A DNA stretch of 64,000 nucleotides from the NCBI GenBank assembly GCA_040880545.1, contig JBBDIE010000175.1:1-64000 (forward strand), read 5' to 3'. Under the pieces are notes generated by a model that worked only from the letters and a program-made list of their open reading frames with translations, did no database searches and had not been told where the DNA came from. Within the stretch, counting starts at the first letter, position 1, and every line of letters starts with the position of its first letter. Of this stretch, positions 1 through 8,888 are shown one piece after another. The translations under genes and the position numbers were made by a program. This stretch comes from M55B112 sp040880545 (GTDB taxonomy: Bacteria > Bacteroidota > Bacteroidia > Bacteroidales > GCA-2748055).

Positions 1-157
1 GTTTGACGAGGGGGCTACGGAGTGCTTTTTGCGCTTCGTACTCTACTCTACTGGTAAAAAAAAGTCCCTTACGGTGTTGGATGTTCATGCTTGTAACATC
101 GAAAACTCAACCTGGGTTGAAGGATGTTGTACCAGGGTAATATTCCAATACGATGTA

Positions 158-205
158 ATGTCCCGGAGGGACATAATAATAATAGCCACGGGTTTCAACC
201 CGTGG
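158..205. repeat. Pair of REP-like hairpins
   Basis: Two perfect short inverted repeats lie 11 bases apart: ATGTCCC-gga-GGGACAT at 158-174 and CCACGGGTT-tc-AACCCGTGG at 186-205. Paired hairpins of this type in intergenic DNA are typical of REP elements mobilised by REP-associated tyrosine transposases; no such transposase gene is in the window. Assignment to that class is by appearance only. Confidence 0.55.
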
Positions 206-427
206 TTAAGCGATTCAAAACAAGACAAACCCCAGAGAGGTGCAGTTTATTCGTGATTGGATTGTGTTTTTCGGTTGCGAAGTCGGGAAATGTGCAGTCC
301 CGATTTGTCGGGATGAGCAATTTCCCGACGAGCGTAACGTAGAACCGAGTGCAACGAGCTCACGAATACCACTGAAAATAAACTATTCATGAGTATATCG
401 GACATTATGGACAGACACTGATTAGAA

Positions 428-572
428 GAGTCTGTCAATAGATGTGGAGTGGCTGGATCATAATGTTCGAGATCAAGGCGTGCAAAAATTTTAATCCGCA
501 GTATACTAAAGGTATATGAGGATTTAAAATTTTTGTAACAACGTAGATATCGGACATTATGGACAGCCACAA
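428..572. repeat. MITE-like imperfect palindrome
   Basis: The left arm (from cataatgttcgagatc at 459) and the right arm (ending gatatcggacattatg at 561) are imperfect reverse complements over roughly 45 bases, sharing CAAAAATTTTAA(A)TCC and meeting around gtatactaaaggtatat near 501-517. The outer ends (gagtctgtcaata... and ...cattatggacag) resemble the ends of the element in front of thrS. It contains no gene and looks like a non-autonomous mobile element or a long hairpin. Confidence 0.65.
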
Positions 573-573
573 A

Positions 574-2691
574 TTAAAATCTTAATCCCATGACCAATAC
601 ATCATCGATCTGGTCAAGGTCGCCTTTCCATTCATCAAATACCATTTGCAGAATTCGTCGCTGCTCCTCCATCGGTCGTTCATGGACCTCCAGCAATAAG
701 TCCTTAAAAGGTTTGTATTTGAATTTTTTACCTTTTGGGCCACCAAACTGGTCAGGGAATCCATCGGTAAAGAGATAGATCCTGTCGCCCTTTTTAATTT
801 TAATGGTGTGCCGGGTGAAATCTGTCATATTATCGTAATAGGCCACAGGCATATTATTTCCTTTATATTCAAGCATTTTACCATTACGAACAATATACAT
901 GGGATTGTTGGCTCCCGAAAATTCAAGCTCACCGGTTTTCCTGTCGTAGATCAGCAGCACCATGTCCATTCCGTCTTTTTGTTCTCCCGGTTTTCCCTCT
1001 TGTTTCAGGGTTCGTGCAATATTAATCCGTAATTCATTCAGGATCTCATCAGAACGGGTAATGTCCTTTTCATTCACAATTTCATGAAGCATTGTAATTC
1101 CCAGCATACTCATGAGTGAACCCGGAACCCCATGTCCTGTACAATCAGAAGCGGTGATAATTATCCTGGAATCTTTTTGGGAGATCCAGTAAAAATCACC
1201 ACTGACAATATCGCGTGGTTTTAACAGTATAAAATGTTCCGCGAACAAAGTTTCAAAGACATCCACTGACGGCAGGATGGTACTTTGCAAACGCTTGGCA
1301 TAATCGAAACTGTACTTGATCTCCTTGTTTTGCTTTTCAATCTGCTCCTTTTGCAGCATGATCTCACGGGTTCTCTCCCTGACCTTATCTTCCAGTTCAC
1401 GATTTACCTTGTCTTTCAATGCGGCATTTTCTCTGAGTTGACCGATTATCCTTCTTTGTGCAAGCTCCCGGTCGCGTTTTAATAAATTTATTTTTCTGCC
1501 CAGTCCCACTGAAAACGTCACAATTTGTAAGGTAACGCCAATTTCAAGCCCGTGCTTTCCAATGGACCTGTCGTTGAAAAAAATGAGCAGGAAAACTCCG
1601 ATTATCAAAAACAGATTTGCAATCAGAAAATAGGATGCCGGGGGGAATTTTTTCTTCCGGAGAATGAAAGCCGGCATTATGGCAAGGAAGAGTGAGACGA
1701 TCGCTGATATGATGTTAATGGAAAGATTTATTATGGTTAGAACATACGGAATCTTATGCCCCCGGTTGCTTAACAAAATCATAGTAAAATGTAAAATAAG
1801 CCCACTGACAATAAAACCAATGGCTAACAGCAGGATACTGTCCCAAATCCGCAGGTTTTTATTGGTGTCCAGGTAGGCCCTCCCAAGGAGCAGAAAGCAT
1901 AGTAGAAATATTTCCAGCAGAAAGGTATTGATTGGTTCACTGGTGAACTGGTACATGATTTCATAAGCATATCCTTCCTTATTGATGAAGAAAGCCAAAA
2001 AAGCAAGGATGTACAAAATATAATAGAAATAGCTGACCTCTCTGACCTGCAGGTAGAATGTAAGATGATATAAAATCATGATAAGCATGATGCCCAGGAA
2101 GACGCCGAAGATCAGCCGTTTTGTCTTATCCTTTTTTAATACACTGTCGTGGGTGGAAATGGTAAATGTCAGTTCAGTGATCACAGATTCCTCAATCAAA
2201 GAGGTAAACAGGTACAATGTATCTGTCTGTCCCGGTGTAATGTAAAATCGCAGATCGTCTGATCCGCTGATGTTGGCGTCCTTTTGCCGGGGATGTACAT
2301 TAAATCCGGAACGTCTCTGGGTGATTACCCCATTGGCAAACCGTTGATATAGCCTGAATTCGCCAAATGTACTAAACATGCCGGGTTGAAGGTGGAAACT
2401 TACCTTTTCCGGTGCTCTGTTATCAAATACAAACCGAAACCAGACACAATCTCCAGCTTCTATTTCATCCAGTCCCAGCTCCTGGTTGCTGAAATCAATT
2501 CGTTTAAACGGGTCGTTATAATAGGGAGAATATACCGTTGTGATATCAAACCGGCAATCCGGGTCGTGATGAAAAAATACTTGGTAATCGGTAATTGATT
2601 CCTGGGATACATAATCAGTAAGGATGACAGGCTTCTGGGCATGAGACAGTTGCACGATTAACATGCAAAATATAAGAAATAGTTTACGCAT
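574..2691 (-). CDS. 7TMR-DISM sensor with SpoIIE/PP2C-type phosphatase
   Basis: Membrane sensor that probably turns an extracellular signal into dephosphorylation of a Ser/Thr-phosphorylated partner such as an anti-sigma-factor antagonist. Seen in order: signal peptide (residues 1-19, ending SHAQ), a periplasmic domain of the 7TMR-DISM extracellular kind (about 25-185), seven hydrophobic segments (about 190-400), a charged coiled coil (about 405-470) and a C-terminal SpoIIE-type PP2C domain (about 475-705). The phosphatase metal-site motifs are present: SGDFYW, DCTGHGVPG and a final DDVLVMG. Length of 705 aa fits this architecture in Bacteroidota. The gene stands alone, divergent from the next lipoprotein gene, and no partner switch genes (STAS or anti-sigma) are adjacent, so its target is unknown. 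Confidence 0.88.
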   Translation of the reverse strand: MRKLFLIFCMLIVQLSHAQKPVILTDYVSQESITDYQVFFHHDPDCRFDITTVYSPYYNDPFKRIDFSNQELGLDEIEAGDCVWFRFVFDNRAPEKVSFHLQPGMFSTFGEFRLYQRFANGVITQRRSGFNVHPRQKDANISGSDDLRFYITPGQTDTLYLFTSLIEESVITELTFTISTHDSVLKKDKTKRLIFGVFLGIMLIMILYHLTFYLQVREVSYFYYILYILAFLAFFINKEGYAYEIMYQFTSEPINTFLLEIFLLCFLLLGRAYLDTNKNLRIWDSILLLAIGFIVSGLILHFTMILLSNRGHKIPYVLTIINLSINIISAIVSLFLAIMPAFILRKKKFPPASYFLIANLFLIIGVFLLIFFNDRSIGKHGLEIGVTLQIVTFSVGLGRKINLLKRDRELAQRRIIGQLRENAALKDKVNRELEDKVRERTREIMLQKEQIEKQNKEIKYSFDYAKRLQSTILPSVDVFETLFAEHFILLKPRDIVSGDFYWISQKDSRIIITASDCTGHGVPGSLMSMLGITMLHEIVNEKDITRSDEILNELRINIARTLKQEGKPGEQKDGMDMVLLIYDRKTGELEFSGANNPMYIVRNGKMLEYKGNNMPVAYYDNMTDFTRHTIKIKKGDRIYLFTDGFPDQFGGPKGKKFKYKPFKDLLLEVHERPMEEQRRILQMVFDEWKGDLDQIDDVLVMGLRF

Positions 2692-2841
2692 AAAGAGATG
2701 TTCCGTACGAACGGTAAATATATTAAAGATCGCATAATATGAAGTGAATAATTAGAAATCATTTTGACGGGCAGACATCCCGGTTTGTCGAAACCATCAG
2801 ATAAGAAACATCAATTTTTATTTTGCAGAAGCATAAAATTG

Positions 2842-2849
2842 TATATTTA
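2842..2849 (+). promoter_or_regulatory. Candidate -7 box just before a start codon
   Basis: TATATTTA differs by one base from the Bacteroidota -7 consensus TAnnTTTG and follows a TTTG by 16 bases. It ends only seven bases before the ATG at 2857, so transcription would start at or next to the start codon. No Shine-Dalgarno sequence is visible. This is a single-site reading and may be chance. Confidence 0.35.
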
Positions 2850-2856
2850 CACCTGA

Positions 2857-4935
2857 ATGAGGTATCCCAAATATTTATATGGTCTGCTGAAACTTCTTAT
2901 TCTCGCCCTTGTTGTTTCACTTACTGCATGTACCGGCAATCTTTCCCAGGCGTTATTGTTCGAGGATGAATTTGATCAACTTCCGGAAGGTTATATTTCT
3001 TCGGGGGAAGAACCATTGACCAGGCATCTTTACATACCAGGCTCGGGCAGGATCGGAGACTGGACGGTTCCGGCATTTGGAAAGGAAATGGAATTCAACA
3101 AGGCATGGCAAGTGGTGCCAGGAGAGGATGGCAATTTTCTTCGGCAAAACTATCATGCAGTGGACAACAACCTCAGGCCCCTGAACAGCCATACACACCC
3201 AATGATTATTGCCGGAGACAGTCTCTGGCAGGATTACAAAATAGAATTTAGCTTCAGACCGATGCAATTATCGGACAAATGCGGGGTAGTCTTTAAGTAT
3301 CAGAACAGCAGGTGTTATTATTTTTATGGCATGGAAGGAAATATGCTTGTATTGAAGCTGATACAGCATGCTACGGCACCTTACAGGCCGTATGAGAAAA
3401 TTTTAAAATCTGTACCATTCAAATGGGAAGCTGGGGAACTATACAATGGAGATGTATCAATTAAGCAAAACAGGATTTATACATTACTGAACGACTCATT
3501 GAGCATTATTGCTGATGACAATACCTATCACCGCGGAAAAGTCGGATTCCTGAGCGATGTCCCTGCAGAATTTCTCCATATGGAAGTTTCAACCCTCAAC
3601 CGTGAACGAAGAAAACTTACCAGATACAAACGGGAATTGGCCAATGCGAAATCTATGCGTATCAATGAAAATATTACCCCGGTTGTATGGAAAAAGATCG
3701 CTACACCAGGGTTTGGAACAGGAAAGAATATTCGTTTTGGAGATTTAACCGGTAATGGTGAAATTGATCTGTTGATTGGTCAGGTAGAGCTGGCAGGAAA
3801 GAATGAATTACAGGAGGAGATAAACTGTCTTACCGCCATGACATTTGACGGTGAAGTTCTGTGGCAAAGAGGTTCCCCCGGCAGGAACAATTATATGAAT
3901 AGCGAAGAGGTTGCTTTCCAGGTGCACGATATTGACGGCAACGGGTCTAAAGAGGTGATCTATATACGTGATCATAGAATGTATGTTTTGGAAGGAAAGA
4001 GTGGAAGAACGATCAGAAGCGTCAGGATACCATCACCAGCTAATCCCGGATCGGAGTCTTTGAAAACCACGGGAAATTTTATATTTTTTTGCGACTTACA
4101 GGGGAAAGAAAGGGACAGCAACTTGCTGGTAAGGTATCGTGGTGGAGAAATCATAGCATACAATGAACACCTGCAGATTTTATGGAGACAGCCAGGCAAT
4201 CAGGGGTATTTCCCATTTGCTAAAGATATTGATGGAGATGGTATGGATGAGATCGCCATTGGATACTCCCTTTTTGATCATGACGGAACATTGATCTGGA
4301 ACAGGGGAGGTATAGCCGGGGATGATGCCAAAGCTGTAATAATTGCTTCTCCGGGCTACGATGAAGATACAACATTAAAGATAATTTATGGGGCAGGAGA
4401 CTGGGGAACAATGATACTGGATATGGATGGAAAAGTGTCTGTCCATCATCCTGTTGGCCATGTACAGAATTTATCCATGGCGAATTTCAGAACAGACATA
4501 CCCGGCCTTGAAATGGTATCGTCTAATTTCTGGGGAAACCAGGGGATTATTCACTTCTATGATGCATCAGGGAAAATATATCATTCGTTTGAACCAGGAC
4601 CTTATGGTACTCAATGTCTGCCTGTAAACTGGCGGGGAGACGGACAGGAATATATGCTGTTGAATACCAATCCGGGTGATGGGGGACTGTTTAACGGTAG
4701 AGGGCAGCTTGTGGTGCCATTCCCCGATGATGGTCACCCTGATTTGTGTAATGCAGTGATTGATCTGACGGGCGATGCCAGGGATGAAATAGTTACCTGG
4801 GATATCAACGAAATATGGGTATATACCCAGGAGGACAATACAAGACAGGGGAGAATCTATAATCCATTAAGAAACAGACCGTATAATTACTCAAATTACC
4901 AGTTCACTATATCAAAACCCAGATGGAGTGATTAG
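2857..4935 (+). CDS. Lipoprotein with LamG-like domain and FG-GAP-type repeats
   Basis: Exported lipoprotein of unknown function: hydrophobic leader and lipobox SLTAC with Cys25. Residues about 35-245 resemble a concanavalin/LamG-like or DUF1080-type beta-sandwich (EDEFDQ at its start, FSFRPMQLSDKCGVVFKYQN inside). The rest carries repeated Asp-rich calcium-loop motifs of FG-GAP/VCBS propellers: GDLTGNGEIDLLIG, DIDGNGSKEVIY, DIDGDGMDEIAIG and DLTGDARDEIVTW. The same fold combination occurs in secreted carbohydrate-binding proteins, and the propeller loops recall PL11 rhamnogalacturonan lyases, but no catalytic residues can be assigned. It stands alone and is likely surface or periplasmic. Sugar binding is the best guess. 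Confidence 0.7.
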   Translation: MRYPKYLYGLLKLLILALVVSLTACTGNLSQALLFEDEFDQLPEGYISSGEEPLTRHLYIPGSGRIGDWTVPAFGKEMEFNKAWQVVPGEDGNFLRQNYHAVDNNLRPLNSHTHPMIIAGDSLWQDYKIEFSFRPMQLSDKCGVVFKYQNSRCYYFYGMEGNMLVLKLIQHATAPYRPYEKILKSVPFKWEAGELYNGDVSIKQNRIYTLLNDSLSIIADDNTYHRGKVGFLSDVPAEFLHMEVSTLNRERRKLTRYKRELANAKSMRINENITPVVWKKIATPGFGTGKNIRFGDLTGNGEIDLLIGQVELAGKNELQEEINCLTAMTFDGEVLWQRGSPGRNNYMNSEEVAFQVHDIDGNGSKEVIYIRDHRMYVLEGKSGRTIRSVRIPSPANPGSESLKTTGNFIFFCDLQGKERDSNLLVRYRGGEIIAYNEHLQILWRQPGNQGYFPFAKDIDGDGMDEIAIGYSLFDHDGTLIWNRGGIAGDDAKAVIIASPGYDEDTTLKIIYGAGDWGTMILDMDGKVSVHHPVGHVQNLSMANFRTDIPGLEMVSSNFWGNQGIIHFYDASGKIYHSFEPGPYGTQCLPVNWRGDGQEYMLLNTNPGDGGLFNGRGQLVVPFPDDGHPDLCNAVIDLTGDARDEIVTWDINEIWVYTQEDNTRQGRIYNPLRNRPYNYSNYQFTISKPRWSD

Positions 4936-5289
4936 TACATATCTTTTCAGAATGGTATAGGTGTTCAGCGGTTTCAGGATATTTAAAAATCATAAAATAA
5001 TTGTGGAATATTATATTTATAACTGCGTTATGCCCGACATTGAAACAGTCATCATATGCCTTGCTATTAACGCTTTATTATCAAGTACGCCAAAAAATTA
5101 TGCGTTTTCTTTCTGACTTATTAAGCTGATGAATTAAACGATCGAGGAAATAATTCTTATCTTGCAGGAGTGATGAAATCAGCGAATGGAAAAAGTAAAA
5201 TATAATGTAAAAAATTATCATTTGGCACGTGTTTTGAGTTATCATTAGAAACAGATCAATTAATTAAAATATTTGCAGGAGGATATATC
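4936..5289 (+). repeat. Gene-free stretch with dispersed repeat B (copy 1)
   Basis: No open frame of interest. The part from about 5024 to 5127 (ctgcgttatgcccgac ... gttttctttctgac) resembles intergenic DNA at 26438-26570 and, over its last 50 bases, at 39800-39850. The final 15 bases hold a clear ribosome binding site (gcaggagga) for the next gene. No confident promoter was found. Confidence 0.5.
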
Positions 5290-7292
5290 ATGAAAACATT
5301 AACTATCATATTCGCAAGCTCAGCTTTTATACTGGCTTCCTGTGGTTCAGCCGGGTATACATCATACAGTGGTTATGATGATGTCTATTATAACCCGGCA
5401 GAGGCTCAACCTGTTGTTTCAGAATATGCAGCAGTTACACCTCAACAAGTAACAAAATCTGAGGAGTTTTACAGGGAAGATACCATCAATTATGAGGAAC
5501 TTTCTGATTATGAAAGATACAGGCTGGAGATGGAAGGTGAGTTGTCTGAAACAGCTTACGAACCTGAGGAGAGTGAAGCCGTTTACCAGGAGGAATACCA
5601 GGAGACGAATGCTAATACTCCCGTTGTGATTAATAATAATTACTATTATGATTCCGATGATTACTACTATTCATCCAGAATAAGGAGATTTTCAGATGAG
5701 TATTATGGATGGGATTATTACGATCCCTACTATACCAATATGTATTTTTACACCGGATCACCTTATCACAGGGGACTGAGTGTTGGTTGGGGTTATCCTT
5801 CTTATTATTCCAGTTATTATACCCCATACTGGCGTTATAATTCTTATTATCCCTACAGCTACGGCTGGGGCAGTCCGTACTATTCCTACTACAATCCATA
5901 TTATTATGGCGGGTATTATGACTACTACTACCCGGGATATTATGGCTACGGGTATTATGGAGGGAATCATTACCACCACCATCATACGGTGTACAATTCC
6001 AATAAATATTCAGGTAGCGGAAGATATGGAAAACATTATAACAGCAGTCTTTCCAACAGATCATCTTACGGATACAGTGATGGGATCGCAAGCAGATCAC
6101 AAAGTGTCAAGTCCGATGCATTGGGAATTGATCCAAGGTACAGGAGCAGGGGTAATACTACGACAAGCAGAACATCGGATGCCGGAAACAAGACATTTAC
6201 AGATCCGAAAACGGAAAGAAAATCAGGTACCACTTCACCGGGAGCAACACGTACAAGTTCCGGGAGTACCAATCAGAACAGTACTGTAGGAAGACCTGGA
6301 AATTCCGGCAGTGACACAAGGGATGGTAACAGAGGTAATCACTATGGCAACGACAGGCCTGATAACAACCCAAACGATCGGGGGAACCAGACTCCACGTA
6401 CNNNNNNNNNNNNNNNNNNNNNNNNNNNNNNNNNNNNNNNNNNNNNNNNNNNNNNNNNNNNNNNNNNNNNNNNNNNNNNNNNNNNNNNNNNNNNNNNNNN
6501 NGCAACGACAGGCCTGATAACAACCCAAACGATCGGGGGAACCAGACTCCACGTACTAATGAGAACAGGGGTAATCACTATGGCAATGACAGGCCTGATA
6601 ACAACCCAAACGATCGGGGGAACCAGACTCCACGTACAAATGAGAACAGGGGCAATCAATATGGCAATGACAGGCCGGACAATAATCCCAACGATCGCGG
6701 GAACCAAACTCCCCGTTCAAATGAAAACAAGGGTAACAGCAATGATGTGAAGAGGAGTACTTCAGGATCCCAGGATAATGGTTCAAATAAGGAGGTACAA
6801 ACAACACGTCCTTCTTCAAGCCAGGGAAACACACAGTCGCAGGAAAACAGAAACTATACACCAGGTTACACACAGCCCAGGAGTAACTCCGGGTCAGAAA
6901 AGGTAACTACAACCAGGCCAGCTACAAGTAGCAGCAACGGATATACGAGACCTGCCACCACTAGCAGTTCAAGGAAAAGCAGCAGTACCTATACCAGGCC
7001 AAGCAGCAGTAGCACCAATACAAGGCCCAGCAGCAGCAGTACCTATACAAGGCCCAGCAGCTCAAGTAGCAGCAGTTCCTACAGCAGGCCAAGCAGCAGT
7101 AGCTCAAATCGCAGCAGCAGTTCTTATTCAAGGCCCAGTAGTTCAAGCCGGAGCAGCAGTTCATACAGCAGCCCAAGCAGTGGCAGTTCAAGTCGCAGTA
7201 GTTCATCCTACAGCAGTGGTTCAAGGAGCAGTTCCAGCGGGTCCAGCAGTTCAAGCAGCAGCAGCTCGAGCCGCAGTTCTTCACGAAGATAA
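5290..7292 (+). CDS. Tyr/Asn/Ser-rich repeat lipoprotein, interrupted by assembly gap
   Basis: One gene, although the 100-N filler shifts the frame: the part before the gap (frame of 5290) and the part after it (frame of 6747) read the same 27-residue repeat. It begins with a lipoprotein signal (LASC, Cys18) after a good Shine-Dalgarno site. Regions in order: acidic linker (about 30-110), a Tyr/Gly/Pro-rich section with many YYxxYY runs and an HHHHH patch, a basic Ser/Gly region, the Asn/Asp/Arg-rich tandem repeat (GNDRPDNNPNDRGNQTPR plus linker), and a long Ser/Arg tail coded by AGC/AGT repeats, ending RSSSRR. No enzyme motif is present. Composition suggests a disordered, surface-exposed adhesive or matrix protein. 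Its function is unknown. The porin-like gene behind it may be co-transcribed. Confidence 0.75.
6347..6744 (+). repeat. 81-bp coding tandem repeat, partly hidden by the gap
   Basis: Equivalent points of the repeat (gcaaYgacaggcc) are at 6347, 6502, 6583 and 6664. The three copies after the gap are exactly 81 bases (27 codons) apart. The copy before the gap is cut after 55 bases, so the true missing length should be 26 plus a multiple of 81. The last copy is slightly diverged (aggccggac, caaactcc), as is usual at the edge of an array. Confidence 0.9.
6402..6501. other. Assembly gap of 100 N
   Basis: Exactly 100 unknown bases, the usual filler for an unsized scaffold gap. It falls inside the 81-bp tandem repeat, which explains the assembly failure. 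The filler length is out of phase with the repeat and breaks the reading frame artificially. Confidence 0.98.
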
Positions 7293-7314
7293 TACGTACA
7301 TATTATTTTTAATT

Positions 7315-7335
7315 CCGGGGGAGTTATCCTCCCGG
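7315..7335 (+). terminator. Short GC hairpin between repeat lipoprotein and porin genes
   Basis: GGGAG (7319-7323) and CTCCC (7329-7333) can pair over a five-base loop, followed by ggtttc. The stem is short and there is no real T-run, so read-through into the next gene is likely. Confidence 0.3.
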
Positions 7336-7358
7336 TTTCATAACGTAATTCGAAAAAA

Positions 7359-8837
7359 ATGAAAACAAGTTATTATATATCTGTAATAGTCCTGTTTCTG
7401 GCTGTTTCAGTTTCAGCACAGGATCAGATACAGGCATTCCGTTTCTCTCAGGTCTATCCTGTAGGAACCGCACGCTATACATCCATGGGTGGTGCATTTG
7501 GAGCGATCGGCGGCGATTTTACCGCTGCTTCCCAAAATCCAGCCGGTTTAGGGATTTTCCGAAACTCAGAGTTTACCATTACTCCTTCTTACATTCTGAA
7601 TAATTCCAGATCCAAATACCTCGGTGAATCAAACAGGGACTTCGCCACTAATATGAGTATCGGTAATTTAGGACTTGTGACTTCGTACAATACTGGCAGG
7701 AATGAAGGATTGGCAGGCGCAACTTTCGCTTTTGGATATAATGCACTCAATAACTTTCATAGTACAGCACTTATGCATGGTATTAATGAAAACACCTCTC
7801 TATTGGATAATTTTGCATGGTATGCCAATAATAACAATGAGCTGGATATCTTTTATGAGGACCTGGCAAATGAAATTGGCCTGATGCCTCTGGATACTGT
7901 ACAGAACGAGTACTGGCATTATCTGCAGCCTTATGATGATATCGGATATGATGGATATGGACAGGAACAGATAAGGGTGCTTGAGCGTCGTGGAAACATT
8001 GGAGAGTATGCATTCTCAGCCGCGATGAATATCAGCCACAAACTTTATTTAGGTGGTACTGTGGGCATCCATTCAGTAAGGTTTTATGAGGATATTTACC
8101 AAAAAGAGACAGATATAAATGACCTGGAACCTGAATTTGAATCGTTCCGTTTTGGAGAGTATAATTCAACCAGGGGCTATGGTTATGTCTTTAAGATTGG
8201 GTTGATATTTAAACCAATTCATATTTTAAGAATCGGGGCATCATTCCATGCACCGGTTATTTACCAGCTGACAGACGATAAATTTACAGAATTAAATAGT
8301 TATTGGGACTCCAATTCAGGGTTAACCAATGATTATGCTTCCTCCGGGCTGTTTTCAAAAGAATACACACTACGTACACCTTACAGGGCTTCCCTGAGTA
8401 CTACAGTATTATTGGGAAAATTAGGATTGATAGCTGCAGAATATGAATATGTGGATTACTCCTCATCGGATCTTGATAGTCCGGGATATAAATTTGTTAA
8501 TGAGAATAGTTCCATTGCAAGGGATTTTGGAGTGGCACATAATCTGAAGGCAGGAGCAGAAATTAGACTAAACCCGGTATATCTCAGAGCAGGGGCTCAG
8601 TATTATATGAATCCTTATACCGAAGCAGCCAATGGTTCCGACATTCTTGTTTACAGTGGTGGAATTGGGGTGAAAGTCAATCAAACATTTATAGATGTTG
8701 CCTACTCGTTGAGAACCAGTTCTGAAACCTACGGACTGTACCAACATTTTTCATCAGATGTTGAAAATGAATTTGAAATATCCGACATAGCATACACCAG
8801 AACCAACGTAATGGTCACACTTGGCTATAAGTTTTAA
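7359..8837 (+). CDS. OmpP1/FadL-family outer-membrane protein
   Basis: Predicted outer-membrane beta-barrel of the OmpP1/FadL/TodX family, which transports hydrophobic compounds such as long-chain fatty acids or aromatics. It has a signal peptide ending SVSAQ (residues 1-20) followed by the family's N-terminal pattern: GTARYTSMGGAFGAIGGD and then ASQNPAGLGIF, the conserved hatch/plug segment. The remainder alternates aromatic and polar residues as in barrel strands and ends in a C-terminal aromatic residue (GYKF), an outer-membrane assembly signal. At 492 aa it matches Bacteroidota members. It starts 66 bases after the repeat lipoprotein and is followed by a good terminator. The substrate cannot be told. 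Confidence 0.85.
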   Translation: MKTSYYISVIVLFLAVSVSAQDQIQAFRFSQVYPVGTARYTSMGGAFGAIGGDFTAASQNPAGLGIFRNSEFTITPSYILNNSRSKYLGESNRDFATNMSIGNLGLVTSYNTGRNEGLAGATFAFGYNALNNFHSTALMHGINENTSLLDNFAWYANNNNELDIFYEDLANEIGLMPLDTVQNEYWHYLQPYDDIGYDGYGQEQIRVLERRGNIGEYAFSAAMNISHKLYLGGTVGIHSVRFYEDIYQKETDINDLEPEFESFRFGEYNSTRGYGYVFKIGLIFKPIHILRIGASFHAPVIYQLTDDKFTELNSYWDSNSGLTNDYASSGLFSKEYTLRTPYRASLSTTVLLGKLGLIAAEYEYVDYSSSDLDSPGYKFVNENSSIARDFGVAHNLKAGAEIRLNPVYLRAGAQYYMNPYTEAANGSDILVYSGGIGVKVNQTFIDVAYSLRTSSETYGLYQHFSSDVENEFEISDIAYTRTNVMVTLGYKF

Positions 8838-8859
8838 TATTGATCTGTTATAAAATCAG

Positions 8860-8884
8860 CCCGGCAGAATGAATAACTGCCGGG
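8860..8884. terminator. Bidirectional terminator between convergent genes
   Basis: CCCGGCAG (8860-8867) pairs perfectly with CTGCCGGG (8877-8884) over a nine-base loop and is followed by tttgtt. It lies between the ends of the plus-strand porin gene and the minus-strand wbqC-like gene and can serve both. Confidence 0.85.
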
Positions 8885-8888
8885 TTTG

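Larger units (their letters stand above)
1..573. repeat. Gene-free region with REP-like hairpins and MITE-like repeats
   Basis: No convincing gene is present. The left half holds two short hairpins: ATGTCCC/GGGACAT (158-174) and CCACGGGTT/AACCCGTGG (186-205), the look of REP-type elements common between Bacteroidota genes. The stretch from about 265 to 418 is related in inverted orientation to DNA at 16360-16550, and 428-572 is a separate imperfect palindrome ending in similar terminal sequence. The short open frames here run through these repeats and have no recognisable protein. Confidence 0.75.

Noticed and set aside
247..570. 107-codon open frame on the minus strand
   Set aside because: It runs through the repeat elements at 265-572, has no recognisable protein features, and part of its translation recurs in the repeat upstream of thrS.
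5630..6100. Long open frames antisense to the Tyr-rich region
   Set aside because: They are mirror frames of TAT/TAC-rich codons; composition follows the sense repeat, not a protein.
6347..6744. CRISPR array
   Set aside because: The 81-base units are directly adjacent without unique spacers and are in frame as protein repeats.
6747..7292. Separate Ser-rich gene starting at 6747
   Set aside because: It is the continuation of the repeat lipoprotein in the frame set by the repeat; the apparent start is an internal Met and the split is caused by the N filler.
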